Shown here: one piece after another, positions 44,950-57,499 of the stretch
Layout: the number at the start of each line of letters is the position of its first letter
Numbering within the stretch: position 1 is the stretch's first letter
Origin: Dermacentor variabilis
Lineage: Eukaryota; Arthropoda; Arachnida; Ixodida; Ixodidae
Reading direction: 5' to 3'
DNA: 64,000 nt
Assembly: GCF_050947875.1 (NCBI RefSeq)
Contig: NC_134568.1
Location: 254,827,778 to 254,891,777, forward strand
Notes under the pieces: model-generated
The model's database searches: none
Seen by the model: only the letters and a program-made list of their open reading frames with translations
Told to the model about the DNA's origin: nothing
Position numbers and translations under genes: made by a program

Positions 44950-46912
44950 ACCTGAATTTTGTATTGGGGCGACAAAGAAGGAGCGAGTCTATAGAACAAA
45001 TTGCTTACAAAGGACAGAAGTTATCACGGCAGGAAATGGTCGAACAGTTTAATAATCATTTTGTGTATCGCGATACCTATGTTAATTCTGCAAAACTTCC
45101 TGACCTTACTTTTCCTCCAAATCAAAACACGCTCTTTTTCCAGCCTACAGATGTTCATGAAGTGCACACAGTATTTTCTAGTTTTAAAAACTCTTCATGC
45201 ATTGATCCTGACGGGAAACAAATAACACCCGTAAAATTTGTGCTACATGAGATCACTGAGCTACTTGCACACATATACAACTTATGCACCTCAACTGGTG
45301 TTTTTCCTGCAAAGATGAAGAGTGCGAGAGTAACAGTACTCCATAAGAAAGGCAACAAGCTAGACATAAGTAATTACCGGCCCATATCTGTTCTCCCATC
45401 TTTTCCAAAGCTTTAGAGAAAATATTATTTGTACGTTTACCGATCCTTACCGATTTCGAAAACAAGCTCATAACTCTCGGTTTATTTGTAGATTTCAGTA
45501 AAGCGTTCGATTGTATTAGCCACAATATTCTATTTCATAAGCTCAATCGTTATTGAGTTAGAGGACTTCCTCTTGAATTTCTTAAGTCGTATCTTCAAAA
45601 TAGACGCCAATATGTACAGATAAATAACTTCAGGTCCCAAGAGAGGTTTATACTTTCTGGAGTACCTCAAGGCAGCATTCTGGGTTCTTTGCTTTTTAAT
45701 CTGTATGTTAACGATATTGTAAATATTCATTTCAATAATTTTTTTTAATTTACGCAGACGACACCAGTATATTTCTAACATCACGTTCTTACACAGAGCT
45801 TATCACAATATCAAATGAAGTGCTCCTGAAACTTAGTACATGGTCTAAGCAAAACTGTTTATGTGTCAACCCAACCAAAACTAAAGCTATAATTTTTCGT
45901 CCAAAAGGAAGCACCTCCCCTTTACTACATGGCATAGCCTATAATAATGCTCCCATTGAATTTGTAGAAAGCATCAAAATCCTAGGCGTGCATTTTTCTT
46001 CATCGCTGCTATGGAATGACCATGTAAACTTTGTAACGCAAAAACTGAGTCAGATAACAGGTATAATAAGCCGTAACCGTTACTTTCTTTCGACATCAGT
46101 TAAAGTACTGTTACACAACGCCTTATTCGCCTCTCATCTCAATTATTGTCACCTCGTACGGGGCACTACAACTGATACGAATTTAAACAAATTATTTTTA
46201 TTACAGAAAAGTATAGTACGCGTCCTCGCAAATGTTTCGTACGATTCACACACCGAGCATTTATTTGACAAGCTTAAGATTATCGCAGCGCACGAAATCT
46301 ATAGGCGTCGGCTTTTGCAGAAGTTTTATCACACGAACAGGAAAAGCGATCTATCCCTTGTTAAATTATCATGTTTAGAAGAACGTGTCCCCTCACGTTT
46401 CACAAGAAACACAGAACCCTGGACAGTTCGCCGTTTTAGAACTAATTACAGCTCACAAATGCTAAAAAACAACTTACCAAGGTTCTTAAATGCTTACAAC
46501 AAATCTGGAATTGATATATATGCCCTTACCCCATCAGAATTTTCTCGACTTAATCAGCGGGACTAATATTCATGTTTATACGGTCAGCTATTTCAGAAGT
46601 GCAGATTAGATGAGTTTACAGCTTTTTGTTCACATTTATATTACATATATATGTGTATATATATATGTTATTTTTCGTTTGTCATCTGTGAAACGTTTTG
46701 TAACTTCACTACGCGCAACTACTCACTTTTCACTTAGCGCTTCTCGTGCATTCTTGCAAAACTGTGTATTTTTGTATTGTTAAAAACACGCGGCAGCTCC
46801 GCGCTGCCCATGTCTTGTGGTCATAGGGGGCAGGGTGTTTTTTCAAGCTGCACTTGCAGCTTTTCTTCCCTGTCTCCCCCAATCTGTTGGAAATAAAGAT
46901 ATTCAAACAGGT
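44950..46912 (+). pseudogene. Jockey/CR1-type LINE, 5'-truncated, RT broken
   Basis: The 44964-45416 frame has the pre-RT region and RT start (SARVTVLHKKGNKLDISNY, RPISVLPSF). An internal deletion at about 45420-45465 removes the next conserved block. Then FVDFSKAFDCISHNIL, LSGVPQGSILGSLLFN and, in another frame, IYADDTSIF (about 45752). The 45820-46566 frame is the thumb and C-terminus (KILGVHFSSSLLWNDHV). No RNase H follows, which separates it from families A and D. The 3' untranslated part holds a hairpin (46845-46862) and ends TTGGAAATAAAGATATTCAAA near 46912. Confidence 0.88.
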
Positions 46913-47485
46913 ACCGCTGTTAACAGCGGCATCGAATTTCTATACATTCGGCGATCATTGAATCTGGTTAGTTAGTATATATGGTATAGTTAGTGTGTTA
47001 TTCTAATTGATTACAGTAAAGTCGCATTGCTTACAATATAGACGCGTGCGTTTGCTTCCGTTAAAATTGTTTTAGGTCCCTTACCTAAGGGTCGTCCGAT
47101 AGCGTCACCTTAGAATTAGTTCAATGGTAGTGCGGCGATGCAATACCGAGCATTGAATTCAGCTTTGCGATATTCGGTTAAAAGAAACAAGCTCGGACTA
47201 GAATTCTTCCAGGAAATGTTAGTGCTTTCTGACTGTTACAAGCGTTGATGAGATAATTAACGAACCTATATGCAAAAACTCAAAGCATGTACCTGCAGAA
47301 GTTGTTCGTGGTATACAGTTCCGTGGGGTCCACGCACATCGAGAGCGGAACCTGAAATAATCCATAACAGCTATATACTGCTGCGAGCTAAGCCCCACAT
47401 TTTCTGCCGAAGTGTACGATGTCTCGACCTTGTGTGTGACCTTGCGGCTTAAAGCGTACTTGTGGCATATGCAAGAGATTTTGAC
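46913..47485. other. No recognisable gene
   Basis: AT-rich spacer. Nothing recognised. Confidence 0.4.
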
Positions 47486-47494
47486 ATGGAGTAC

Positions 47495-47499
<5 letters not shown>

Positions 47500-47541
<42 letters not shown>

Positions 47542-48857
47542 TATAAGGAAGTCAGGGATATTAACCAGTCAAGAGTCTGGTTGGCTACCCTACGCTGGGG
47601 GAAGGACGAAGTAGAAGAGAGAGAATGGAGAGAGAGAGAGAGGGTGTCGAGACGTGCACGGACAGTCATTGAGCCAAAGCCACTCATGCAAACCAGACGT
47701 TCTCAGAAAGCACAAAAGTGCCTTCACTGTCTTCTGAGCCGATGATCGGTAGGGACGGTGCTCTAGTACTGTTTGTTCACTCATCGGACGATCCTCTAGC
47801 TCCCTGAATGTGTTGGAAATAGATCGTCTTTGTGCTTCAAATTGAGGACAGTGACACAATAAGTAGTCAATATCCTCCTCGCACCCGCAAAAATCACATG
47901 CGGTACTATCAGCCATTCCAATTAGTGCTGAGTAAGATTTTGTGAAGGCAACTCCCAGCCACAACCGACACTTCGCGTGGTGCAGTCCGGCCGGAGGTCT
48001 GAGTTGCAGCGATGCTGTCTACTGCGCCTTGTATGGGCGGTATTCCACTCTGCTAAGGAGAGCGTGTGTACTATAATCCGAAGTCGCAGCGTCAGTCCTT
48101 GAGAGAGGAATGGGGACGCAGCAGTCTTCTTTGTTTGACGTCCGAGCTGCCTTATCTGCGTCATCATTTCCAATGATACCGCAGTGACCTGGTATCCATT
48201 TAAATAACATATCATGGCCTTCTTCTCTGAAGTGGTGGACAACTTCCACGATTTCGCACGTGAGCTGATCGTGAGTTCCACGTCGGAGAAATGACTGCAC
48301 ACATTGTAAGGCCGGCCTTGTATCGCAGAGGAGTGCCCGTTTTTGAGGACTTTCAGCACTTATCACACGAAGCGCGTCGCGGAGACCTGCGAGCGCTGCA
48401 CCTGCAGACGTAGTGACATGGGAAGTCTTGAATCGCTGGGTTATTCCCGTTATTGGTATAACTAAAGCGCCACCGGAACTGGTTGATGTAGTTTAGCCGT
48501 CAGTATAGACGTGTTTGCAGTCGCTGTATTTCTCGTACAAGAAGAGTAAAGTAAGTTGCTTGAGTGTTTATGCTGGCAAGTCTGACTTTTTCTGCAGTCC
48601 TGGGATTGTAAGGCTTACTTGAGTACGGTTCACACACCATGGAGGAATCCAAGGCCTTGCCGCAGCACGGTGCGCGAAGCCAGTTGCACTGAATGTCGTG
48701 TGGGGCCTTTTTTACAGGGAGACTTGCGAGGACCTGGGTAGGGGTCCGGGCGAAGTGTCTTATGTGCACACGGATTGTTTCAATGGTAATGTGCCTTCTA
48801 ATAGTGTAATCTAGATCGACCACAATAACTTAGTCGTTGACGCACTCCGTGGTAGAT
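47500..48857 (-). pseudogene. LINE family A copy A4: RNase H and C-terminus
   Basis: 5'-truncated copy flanked by a perfect 14-bp duplication ATGGAGTACTGCGA (47486-47499 and 48858-48871). Read right to left: RT thumb remnants (IRVHIRHFARTP, about 48500-48823), the RNase H second half (48019-48366, with WIPGHCGIIGNDDADKAAR), and the C-terminus with its zinc motif and SSAQKTVKALLCFLRTSG (47590-47964). The left end is the family A untranslated tail (reverse of the AACCAGACTCTTGACTGG region) and a (GA)n tract, the reverse of the (CT)n end seen in A2. Several frameshifts and stops. Confidence 0.9.
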
Positions 48858-48871
48858 ATGGAGTACTGCGA

Positions 48872-50075
48872 TAACTGATAAGACTGCAATAACTGATAAG
48901 ACCGCAGTGACACTTCCTTTTTGCACTTGTTTGCGGCGTCACGAGAATCGCGCTGGACTCCGAACTTTAGCTTAGTGTAATCTACATTCTCTTATGGATT
49001 GAGGGGAAGTGGTTGAAGGTGAGAGTATTGCGGGTGCGGGCTCATGCCCGGACGGCAGTGCTTTCCAATTTGTGCTGCTTCGCTACCAACCACAGACATA
49101 CATAAAATAGCTCGATGCGACCTTTTTCTAACTCTGAGCCTCTCATAATGCTTTGCGTTCCCTATCTCCAGTTCAAAAAAATAAAAAAATAAAAACGCAA
49201 GAAATAAGAAAAGAAAATAGGCAAAAAAATTATTTTATAGCAAATATTGCAAACAAGGAGCACTCAGTGCGCAATAACCCAAATTAAACAAGACAAAGAA
49301 ACCGGTGCCAGAATTAGTGATTTTTCGAATGATCAAAGGGGCGCATCTGTTTGAGCGGTTGTTCTAAAGATAGAAAAAGAAAACTCAAGGGCTCCAATAT
49401 TTCTTTTATTCCCCTAACATACAAAACAGCCTTTATGATCATCAAACTTCCCGATACGTTCCGAGATTCCAACATGCCTTAACCATGCTTACAGCGCAAG
49501 GCTTCACGTGGACGCAAGAAGAGACTAGCTACACAGAGAGTGCTGACTTCCAGCAGAATCTTTAATCACGCAGAAAACACTTATATCCATTTTTACAATG
49601 AAACGCAAGCACAGGCGCACTGCTGTCTTCCAATCGCACAAACGTGAGTTCCGCGTTATATCAAGGACACGGGTTGTATACAACATGCCACATTGATGTA
49701 TGTTGTACCTCGTGTTACCTCCGGAAAGCTCGAACGCTCCAGTACCACCTGAAGGACTCTTGGAAACTCCTGGACAGCACGATAAGCTCTTCCGAAATCA
49801 GAAGACGCTTATAGCTTGCAAGCATAAGGCAGCCGACGCGACACGTGCTGACTACACCATGTCACTGCATGGACACCGTGTTAGAAATAGTTTTAGTAGT
49901 ATTAGTAGTAGTAGTAGTACTAGTAGTAGTAGTAATATTATTAGTAATTATATTAGCAACTGATTGGCCAGTTAAAGCCTAATATGAAGTATGCCTGTAA
50001 GTTTTATGAAACTGTGACAACAGTTGAATATAACGAATAATTCGTTATATCCTTCCTGCCGCAGGCGTCACACAG
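48872..50075. other. No recognisable gene
   Basis: An 18-bp duplicated word (ATAACTGATAAGACTGCA) follows LINE A4 directly. An (AGT)n-rich tract lies at about 49893-49945. Nothing coding recognised. Confidence 0.4.
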
Positions 50076-50475
50076 GTGCATGATCCACATCCGCCGCCAA
50101 GGCCATGAGGGATGGCGCTGGCAGCACTCCCATGGGCTTAGTTTTTTTTCCATTCACTTTCATTTCCATTTGATTAGCAATTTTATAATTGAGATAAGAA
50201 CTGCAAGTCATTTTTGAATTGAATTATGGGGTTTTTACGTGCCAAAACCACTTTCTGATTATGAGGCACGCCGTAGTGGAGGACTCCGGAAATTTCGACC
50301 ACCTGGGGTTCTTTAACGTGCACCTAAATCTAAGCACACGGGCGTTTTCACATTTCGCCCCCATCGAAATGCGGCCGCCGTGGCCAGCATTCGATCCCGG
50401 GACCTCGTGGTCAGCAGTAAGTCATTTTCCCTGTGCTCTCTGCTTGGTGTCATTGTTTGTTGGCTTCTCATGATA
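50076..50475 (+). mobile_element. SINE type 2b, split by a type 1 SINE
   Basis: The left part has a head also found at about 60218-60280 (CCACATCCGCCGCCAAGGCC, GGCGCTGGCAGCACTCCC) and the type 2 body start (CACTTTCATTTCCATT). The right part resumes after the insertion (CTTGGTGTCATTGTTTGTTGG, CTTCTCATGATA) and ends in a (TA)n tract. The head is not obviously tRNA-like, so it differs from the type 2 copies with tRNA heads. Confidence 0.65.
50215..50418 (-). mobile_element. SINE type 1, 5'-truncated, nested in SINE type 2b
   Basis: Minus-strand copy with B box GGGATCGAATGC and the full body and end, but no A box. Flanked by a perfect 10-bp duplication AAGTCATTTT (50205-50214 and 50419-50428). 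Confidence 0.92.
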
Positions 50476-50493
50476 TATATATATATATATATA

Positions 50494-52282
50494 ATGTATG
50501 TGCGTGTTTTTCAGCAAACACTTTCGTAATTTTTCAAAGGTTGCCTGTGGCAGATAGCGCAATTCTAGTTTATGAGTCGGTCTACTCGAAGCGGTGGACA
50601 CTACTTGCACAAAAAATTTAAATGCAAAATTGAATAGTTAACAAGAAATCACTTATTAACTTTCTGGCTAATTATCTTATGACCCATATTGCAATTTACA
50701 CATTCTAGCAGTGTGCTTCGCAACGCAGATCCACTAGGAACGAATTCTCAGGACTACACCAGTTCAGAGATATAAATTCCCAAACTTTGCGGAGAAATGC
50801 ATTGGCGTTCCAGTTATTTGTGTGCTTCAGTACATGAAAAGGCGTTTTGTTATATATATATATATATATATATAGTGCGGAATGTAACACGTAACAACCA
50901 CGTTCGATGCTTTCAGCGACAAGCTAAAGCTTTCTCATTTCACCACAAACGAGACAATCAATACCTAAGAAGATGGTATTTTAATCTAACGGATTGGCTA
51001 GAATACAAGATATCCTGTTTTGCGCAAGGGCACTGGGAATAGCCAATGCAGCAATTATTTTCCTCATAAGTTGAATATATTTTTTTCTTTTTTGAAAAGC
51101 TTAGCTAACGTTAGCTTGGAAACCCTGTAGCAGGAGAGAGAAATAATTCATTTCAGCTCAGACTGAAAATTTGGCACGCACTAATATGCACTAGCCGGCT
51201 GTACTGATCAGCAGGAAAGCGATGTAAAAGAATGATGAAATGTCATCATTGAAGAGAGGAGAAAAGAATGTCCACATATAGCAGTCACGGTGGTTTGTTA
51301 TGTTACATCCGTACGCAATATTTCTATCTCCACAGCCTCACAGCTTACAAAACAAACTTTTCCAGTACCGCAAATGTACAGTTATGAGACGTTTTCTAAA
51401 ACACTATATTTTCCAAGCTTGTGCTATAACGTCACTTGTAATTTGTAGGTCTATACTACTTTAGTCTAACATCCCCGCAACATTACAGCCGTCTAGCCAC
51501 TGGAGCCGATCTGAATTCGCCGCGTTGGCATTGTCGTGCAAATAAAGCGCCATGAGCGCTAGCTAGCCCATGAAAACTGCTCGTGCGTCATCCTTGGACG
51601 CGAAAACGTGTTTATCGCTTCAAACGACGGCGGCTCTTGAGATATGGCTCCGCGATCCCTTCGAGACAGCGCCTTTTCTGCGCAAGCCCAGGCAGCAGAA
51701 ATTTGTACCCCATAACTGTGGCTCTCTGAAATGCGTTTTTTTTTTCTGACGCTGCAATACATGTGACTGCAGTGCCGTTGTTTGTCTCACGTGGCAGTTC
51801 CCTGAATTTATATTCATGCCGCGCACTCGGCTCTCGGAGAACGTCGTGGCGCTGTTTCTTTCGTCTGATCTGTGCACGCGCGCAGACCGCCAGCTTTAAT
51901 GCTTCCCACTAGGTCGGTAAGAGTTTATGTACTACATTCAGCAACATAGTCACTCAATTTGTTTTCTTCTGAAACATTTTACCCAGTTTGCGGTCACGTC
52001 CACGCGTTAAGCAAAGAGGTACATGCATATTTCGGTGAGTGTACATAGTGCTGTATCACCCTGCCGGGGGTCCTGACGAATGGGCTGGCGCATGAGTGTA
52101 GCCAGGGCTTCTCGTGAAGGACGACAGGTTGCTTTCGGAGCGATCATTCGTCATTATTAAATAAGCTCAGCGCAGCATAAAGAAATAAACAAGTGGAAGG
52201 CATAAGAAGGCGAGAAACAAGACCGGGACGGACACCACCCGCGGCGTGCTCATTTCCTTCTCACGTTTTTTCTTTGGGACAA

Positions 52283-52317
<35 letters not shown>

Positions 52318-54892
52318 GACAGTCAACAAAACGCATTCTTGACGACGGTAATACGGAGGATATTCTCTGTGCGCCTGAGATCAATGTTTGTCGCCAGTCT
52401 ATTTTTCTTCTGAAAGCGCCAGTCGACACCAGCGTGTGATGGAGATTTTTTTTTTTTTTTCATGAGTAAATTAAGTTTGCGCGGACACTGCCACCAGCGC
52501 CTAAACTATAGCGTCATGACTAAAATGTTCCATCGCTGAGGTTCGTAAAAAATAAACCACATTCCCGCCTTGGCAAAAGAAAACAAGAAAGTCTGCTTCA
52601 TTGAATACTCCCCCGTATAACAAACGGGCTCCGAATGTTGTGGTTCTAAGAAAAAATATACAGAAGATGCAACTGTAACAAAAGTATGCAGTTTAAAGAG
52701 CAAGCACAAGATCACGTGGCTGTGATGTTCCGCAGCACGTCGCGGTGGCGGATGCGCGGATATTATTCGACTTCGCCTACAATTATTCTGATGCATTGAA
52801 ATAAATGATGCATCTACACCGATTTGTGTTCCAAACTTATTTCATTACTGATTTGAGGGTTTTTATTAAAATGCCAAAATGGTCACGTTGAAACACAATT
52901 CGCGCTTTATTTAATCGCTTTAACATTACATTCTTAGACTGGTTGTTTCTACCTAGACGGCCTTGAAGTTCTCTTTCCCCGTATTTTGTTTCGTCCCTTG
53001 CTTTGACATCGCCCCTCGGCTATAACTTCATTCTCGAACAAACTTCCTGAGCAGCCCCTTTGTAATCGTATCCAAACCGATTATTTTTGTCTATCTCGCA
53101 GTGAAAAGACAAAACCTCAATTTTCTCGTTATAATGGGCTGCCTGGTTTGGGTCTCGCCTCACGTAGCAGCCACTGGCTTACCATTTACCATCGTTTTGA
53201 GTTTTCCGTTTTTTGTCACTATCTTGCGCGATCCACTTTTTGTATGGATTAACGTATACACAGGCCATGACTTCCTAAAAAAAAAAAAAAAAAAAACTTT
53301 TGCTACCTAGCAGGACGCTTCGCAGTACGCATGCTTGGTGAATGGGTGTGGTTCTACTAACTGTCGCTTCCAAAGCTGTTGTCGCTCTGTAAACAGTTTC
53401 CTTTCGTTTGAGTGACAGGCTGGTGTTGAGCACCTCTCTTGTATATCCCCGCCGGTCGAAACCGTAATAAAAACCGCACGCCAGGCCTGTTCGCGCTCCT
53501 CGCGAGCTTGAATAGGCATTCCCTTTGCCCCGCGCCTCCCCACACAGGCAGGCGTGATAATTTGCTTGGAACTGACTGCCGACGACATCATCGTCGAAAT
53601 CATCAAGTAAGGAGGCGAAGGCAGTGCGAACCCTACAGACGAACCCAAGACGAACCAATTTTGCAGGGGAAGCACTAGCGGCATTCGACCCTCTGCAGCG
53701 GGGCCGTATACGACGTCACTCGCGGGTTTCGCCGCGAAACATGCCGCGAAGCTCGACGCCACAAAGTCGACTGCAGTCGCGCATATATTTCGGTCAGATG
53801 AGGAGTGCAGTATAAGATCAAACGACTTCTTTCACTGAATATTGTTCGATTCATATTGAAGGATTTCTTTTTTTTCTGATCGTGCTTAGCCTGCTCAAGT
53901 TGTTCGGTGCGCGATCTTTGCGACGAAGCCACCTGCATAAAGAAGGATTTTGGAGGACCCAAGCGCTTCGTCATTAAGGCGTTGCGCTTTATTTGCTTTC
54001 AGTGAAGCCTGCCTTCCCCCCCCCCCCCCGCCTGTACTTTCATTGCACTGCAACTACGATTCCAGGCCACCTGCGGTTGCACCGGAAACAGTTGCAAACT
54101 CTTGTTTCTATAGATAAATAATAATGTATAAAAAAAGGTTTACGGTATGTACAGCGCAGCCACGGGCAGTGTGGCGAAAGAGTAGACGAAATACCTATAT
54201 TAGCGTCATATAAAGCACCCCTAAATGATCAATGATGTTCTAATGATCTGGCATATGCTAGATTGGCATCAATAAGCAAAATTGCTATCCGTGAATTTCC
54301 TTGCAAGGTGAACATACAAGGGAAATACTTCTTTTTTTTAAGCTAAATAATTTGAAAAGGAACTTCACCTGACACTATCCATATTATTGTGTGGTTTGTG
54401 TGATTTTTTATTCAGGCGCCTTTCTTTTTTCTTTTTTTGCCAGGTGCTAAGTCACCTTTGGGGGGGGGGGGGGCGTAATTAATCAACAAACTCAGAGAGT
54501 CAGAAGCAATGCAGGGAATGAGAATGCCTCCAAGAAGAGGATGAAAACATTATTTGGATAAGTTTACATTATCCGCTAAGATGCCTGCGTGATCTCATAC
54601 CACGTCCTGAGTCGGTCGACACATGGTAGACACCGGCTTCGCTGTGAGGCGGAAGCCCACATTTAAGCGTGTCTCGAGAAATCAAGCAGGCCCTTTGTCG
54701 CTATTAAACAAAACTCAGCGCCCTTCAGCCACTTCTACAGCTGTGAACTCAATTACTGCGGCGGCAGCAGGCTATCACAGCGGGCGCATTCATTTTGTTT
54801 ATGCTGAGCCCTCTCACGAATAACTCGTCATTGTCGTTGTGCCCTCAACACGAATGACGTCTTTGCGACGCGCAAAACGTCGCCCCCGGTTA
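50494..54892. other. Long stretch without recognisable gene
   Basis: Holds (TA)n tracts near 50850, (CT)n at 52287-52314, a T-run at about 52447-52460, an A-run at 53278-53297 and C/G runs near 54017 and 54461. All open frames are short and unrecognised. Confidence 0.4.
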
Positions 54893-57015
54893 GCTTTGAG
54901 GCCTTGAGACCCACCTCTCGCACCTCTTGCGCCGGCAAAGTCATGGAAACTATGGTCAGCGACCACCTTTCCGCCTACCTGGAGGGCAGGGGGACCTTTG
55001 CCGACATGATGTTTGGCTTTAGCCCGCATCTGTCGGCATAGGACGTCTTGCTCCAGCTCCACCACGATGTCACAGAGCCGACTACTAAGCGCCACAATGA
55101 CAAAGCCATTCTTGCTCTCGATCTTCGCGGAGCGCGTTCGACAATGTCAAACATAGTAGCATTCTCACTAACATTTCCACCACAGACTGCGGACAGAAGA
55201 CTACATCCGCGCATTTCTTTCTCATCGCGCCGTCTTCATCCGCCTCGATTCCACTGAACACGGCCCGTACCTATACACACGGGGCACGCCTCAAGGAGCG
55301 GTCTTGTCACCCCTCCTCTTCAACTTAGCCATGCTGAATCTCCCCTCCCTCCTGCACGAGGTCGAGTGGGTACACCATGCGCTCTATGCTGACGATATTA
55401 CAATTTGGATCATCACCGGCTCTGCGACTCAAATCGAGGAACGCCTACAACAGGCAGCCCTTCTGGTGGATACTTCGCCGCTTCTTGCGACCTGGAGTGT
55501 TCCCCATCCGAATCGGCCCTTCTATCGGTCTCCCGCCTACCGCCAACCCAAATTTCTCTCCCGTCCAGCCCCGTCCCGTCGGTCCAGGACCTTCTGACTC
55601 TCGGGCTTCGCCTCTCGTCCTCCCTGGACCCTGAGGGTACCATAGCTACCCTCCGATGCACCAGCGAACGAGTGAGTTGTATGATTCGGTGGGTCTCTAC
55701 CACGCGTGGCGGACTCCGAGGGACCCAGTCCCTCCGGTTAACCCAAGCGTTTGTGACCAGTCGGGTCTTCTACGCCTCACCCTACCTTTGCCAGCGTCGT
55801 CGCTGCGAACACCAGCTGGATATTCTTCTCCGCTCCGTGTACAATCGTGCGCTGTACCTTTCCATCGCTACTTCAATCACCGCTTTGCGGCCCTGGGAAT
55901 GCACAATTCTTTCGCGGAGCTGTGGAAACCCATCGCGTCAATCAACTCAATCGTCTGTCGCAGACGCATGCCGCCTGCTACACAGACTTGGCCTCAACAC
56001 AATCTCTGATCCGGTTCCTCCCTCCCCGGTACCGGAACTCTGGTGCTAGTAGCTATGGGTGCAGCTACTCCCCTGCAGCATGAATCCCGAATAACACCCC
56101 GATCGCAGGCAAGCACGTGCTGATGCCTTTCAGGCGCGCCACTCCGATCACCCCGGCGTATTCTACGTAGGCGCCTTTTGCCCTTCCCCCTTGGGTCACT
56201 TCATGGCCGCTATGATCACAGAGGGTCACCACGTCGATGGCCTCTCCTTTAGAACCGACACTGTAACTCATGCAGAGGGGGTTGGCATCGCTTTGGCCGC
56301 CTCCCACCCCACCACTGACACTAGCTTGACAGATTCACGCTCAGCCTGTTCTCGATATATCCAGGGTTCCATGCAAGGTGAACGTTGGCGGCTTGTCTCC
56401 TTCGGGCCGCCTTCCGGCGCTTCAACCCTCACTACATCAGAATAGTCTGGGCGCCAGGCCACACAAGTCTTCCCGGCAACGAGGCGGCGAATGTCGATGG
56501 CCGCGTTTCTCTCCTCCGGGCCTCTGCCTCTCCACGTCCTGAGTCGGATCTTGGCAACTGGAGCCTCATACGCTACAGCGATATTCTGGATTATTATCGC
56601 ACTTCGCGCCGACTCTACCCTGACCCTGCACGCAGTTTGACGAAAGCGGACGAACGACTACTATGGCGCCTTCAGATCTATACTTTCCTTAGTTCTGCGG
56701 TCGACCGGCACTTCATGCCGGAAATCTCTGGCACGTGCCCGACTTGTCAGGTCCTCACCGACACCTTTCACGTCGTGGCTTCGTGCCCCGCCACTCCACT
56801 TTCTTTCTTATTCCCTTTCCCCATCCCTATTAGACAGGCTTGAAAGGAGTCCCTGCTCGGCTGGTCTACCTTTAAAGCTCAACGTTCCTAGGTGGCGTGC
56901 GCCCTGGCTGCGACCACCTCCAATGGCGTCCCGGACTGGGGGCTGCCACTCAGGCGCACAGCAGGCAACTCTCTTGTTAACTTATTGAATAAAATGCTTC
57001 TACCACCACCACCAC
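54893..57015 (+). pseudogene. LINE family D: RT and RNase H, decayed
   Basis: RT begins RPTSRTSCAGKVMETMVSD (about 54908), runs through DMMFGFSPHLSA, a TAG near 55038 and VLLQLHHDV, and loses frame near 55125 within the first catalytic block. The RT core resumes as MSPLLFNLAML (55304) with YADDITIWI at about 55385. The thumb frame (55405-56049) is shifted again. RNase H remnants include VWAPGHTSLPGNEAA (about 56445), followed by a C-terminal region (RRLYPDPARSLTKADERLL, then a CPTC zinc motif) to 56843. The 3' end is AATAAAATGCTTC followed by (ACC)n near 57015. The wording differs from family A, so this is a second RNase H-bearing LINE family. Confidence 0.85.
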
Positions 57016-57499
57016 CCTCCGCGAGAGCACTGTCTGCTGTTTCCTCCGAAATACGTACACAGACGCCTTCGCTCTCAGAGTCTGCGTAACGCGCAAGTCC
57101 TGGCACAAACTGCCGAACCACAAAGCTGCGCAACAGAGTAGTGGTTATTGCGTGCTGCATAATCTCGATCGGGCAGAGTGTGATTCGCTGAAGCGAAGAA
57201 GGTTTATTTTTCTTTGCCATGCGGCAAGGGTAAAGCCGAGGACGTTGGCTTGACAACTTCACAGTGTCGACGACGACCATCGTCGTCGGCGTAAAGGAAA
57301 CGAAGGAACGACGGATGGTAATAGGAAGCCCTGCTTCCACCTCTTTACTGCTACTGCAGCAGGCAAAGAGAGTCTTTTGCGCAGGACGACGTAAGAAACA
57401 GTGCAATTAATTTGTTCTTGATACTGCCGTGTTCAGATAAGCATTCCCATTCGAAGTTAAGCCAGCCTCAGCGTCCATACGGGCTCCCAGCTGCTTCGG
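57016..57499. other. No recognisable gene
   Basis: Short frames on both strands; nothing recognised. Confidence 0.4.
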
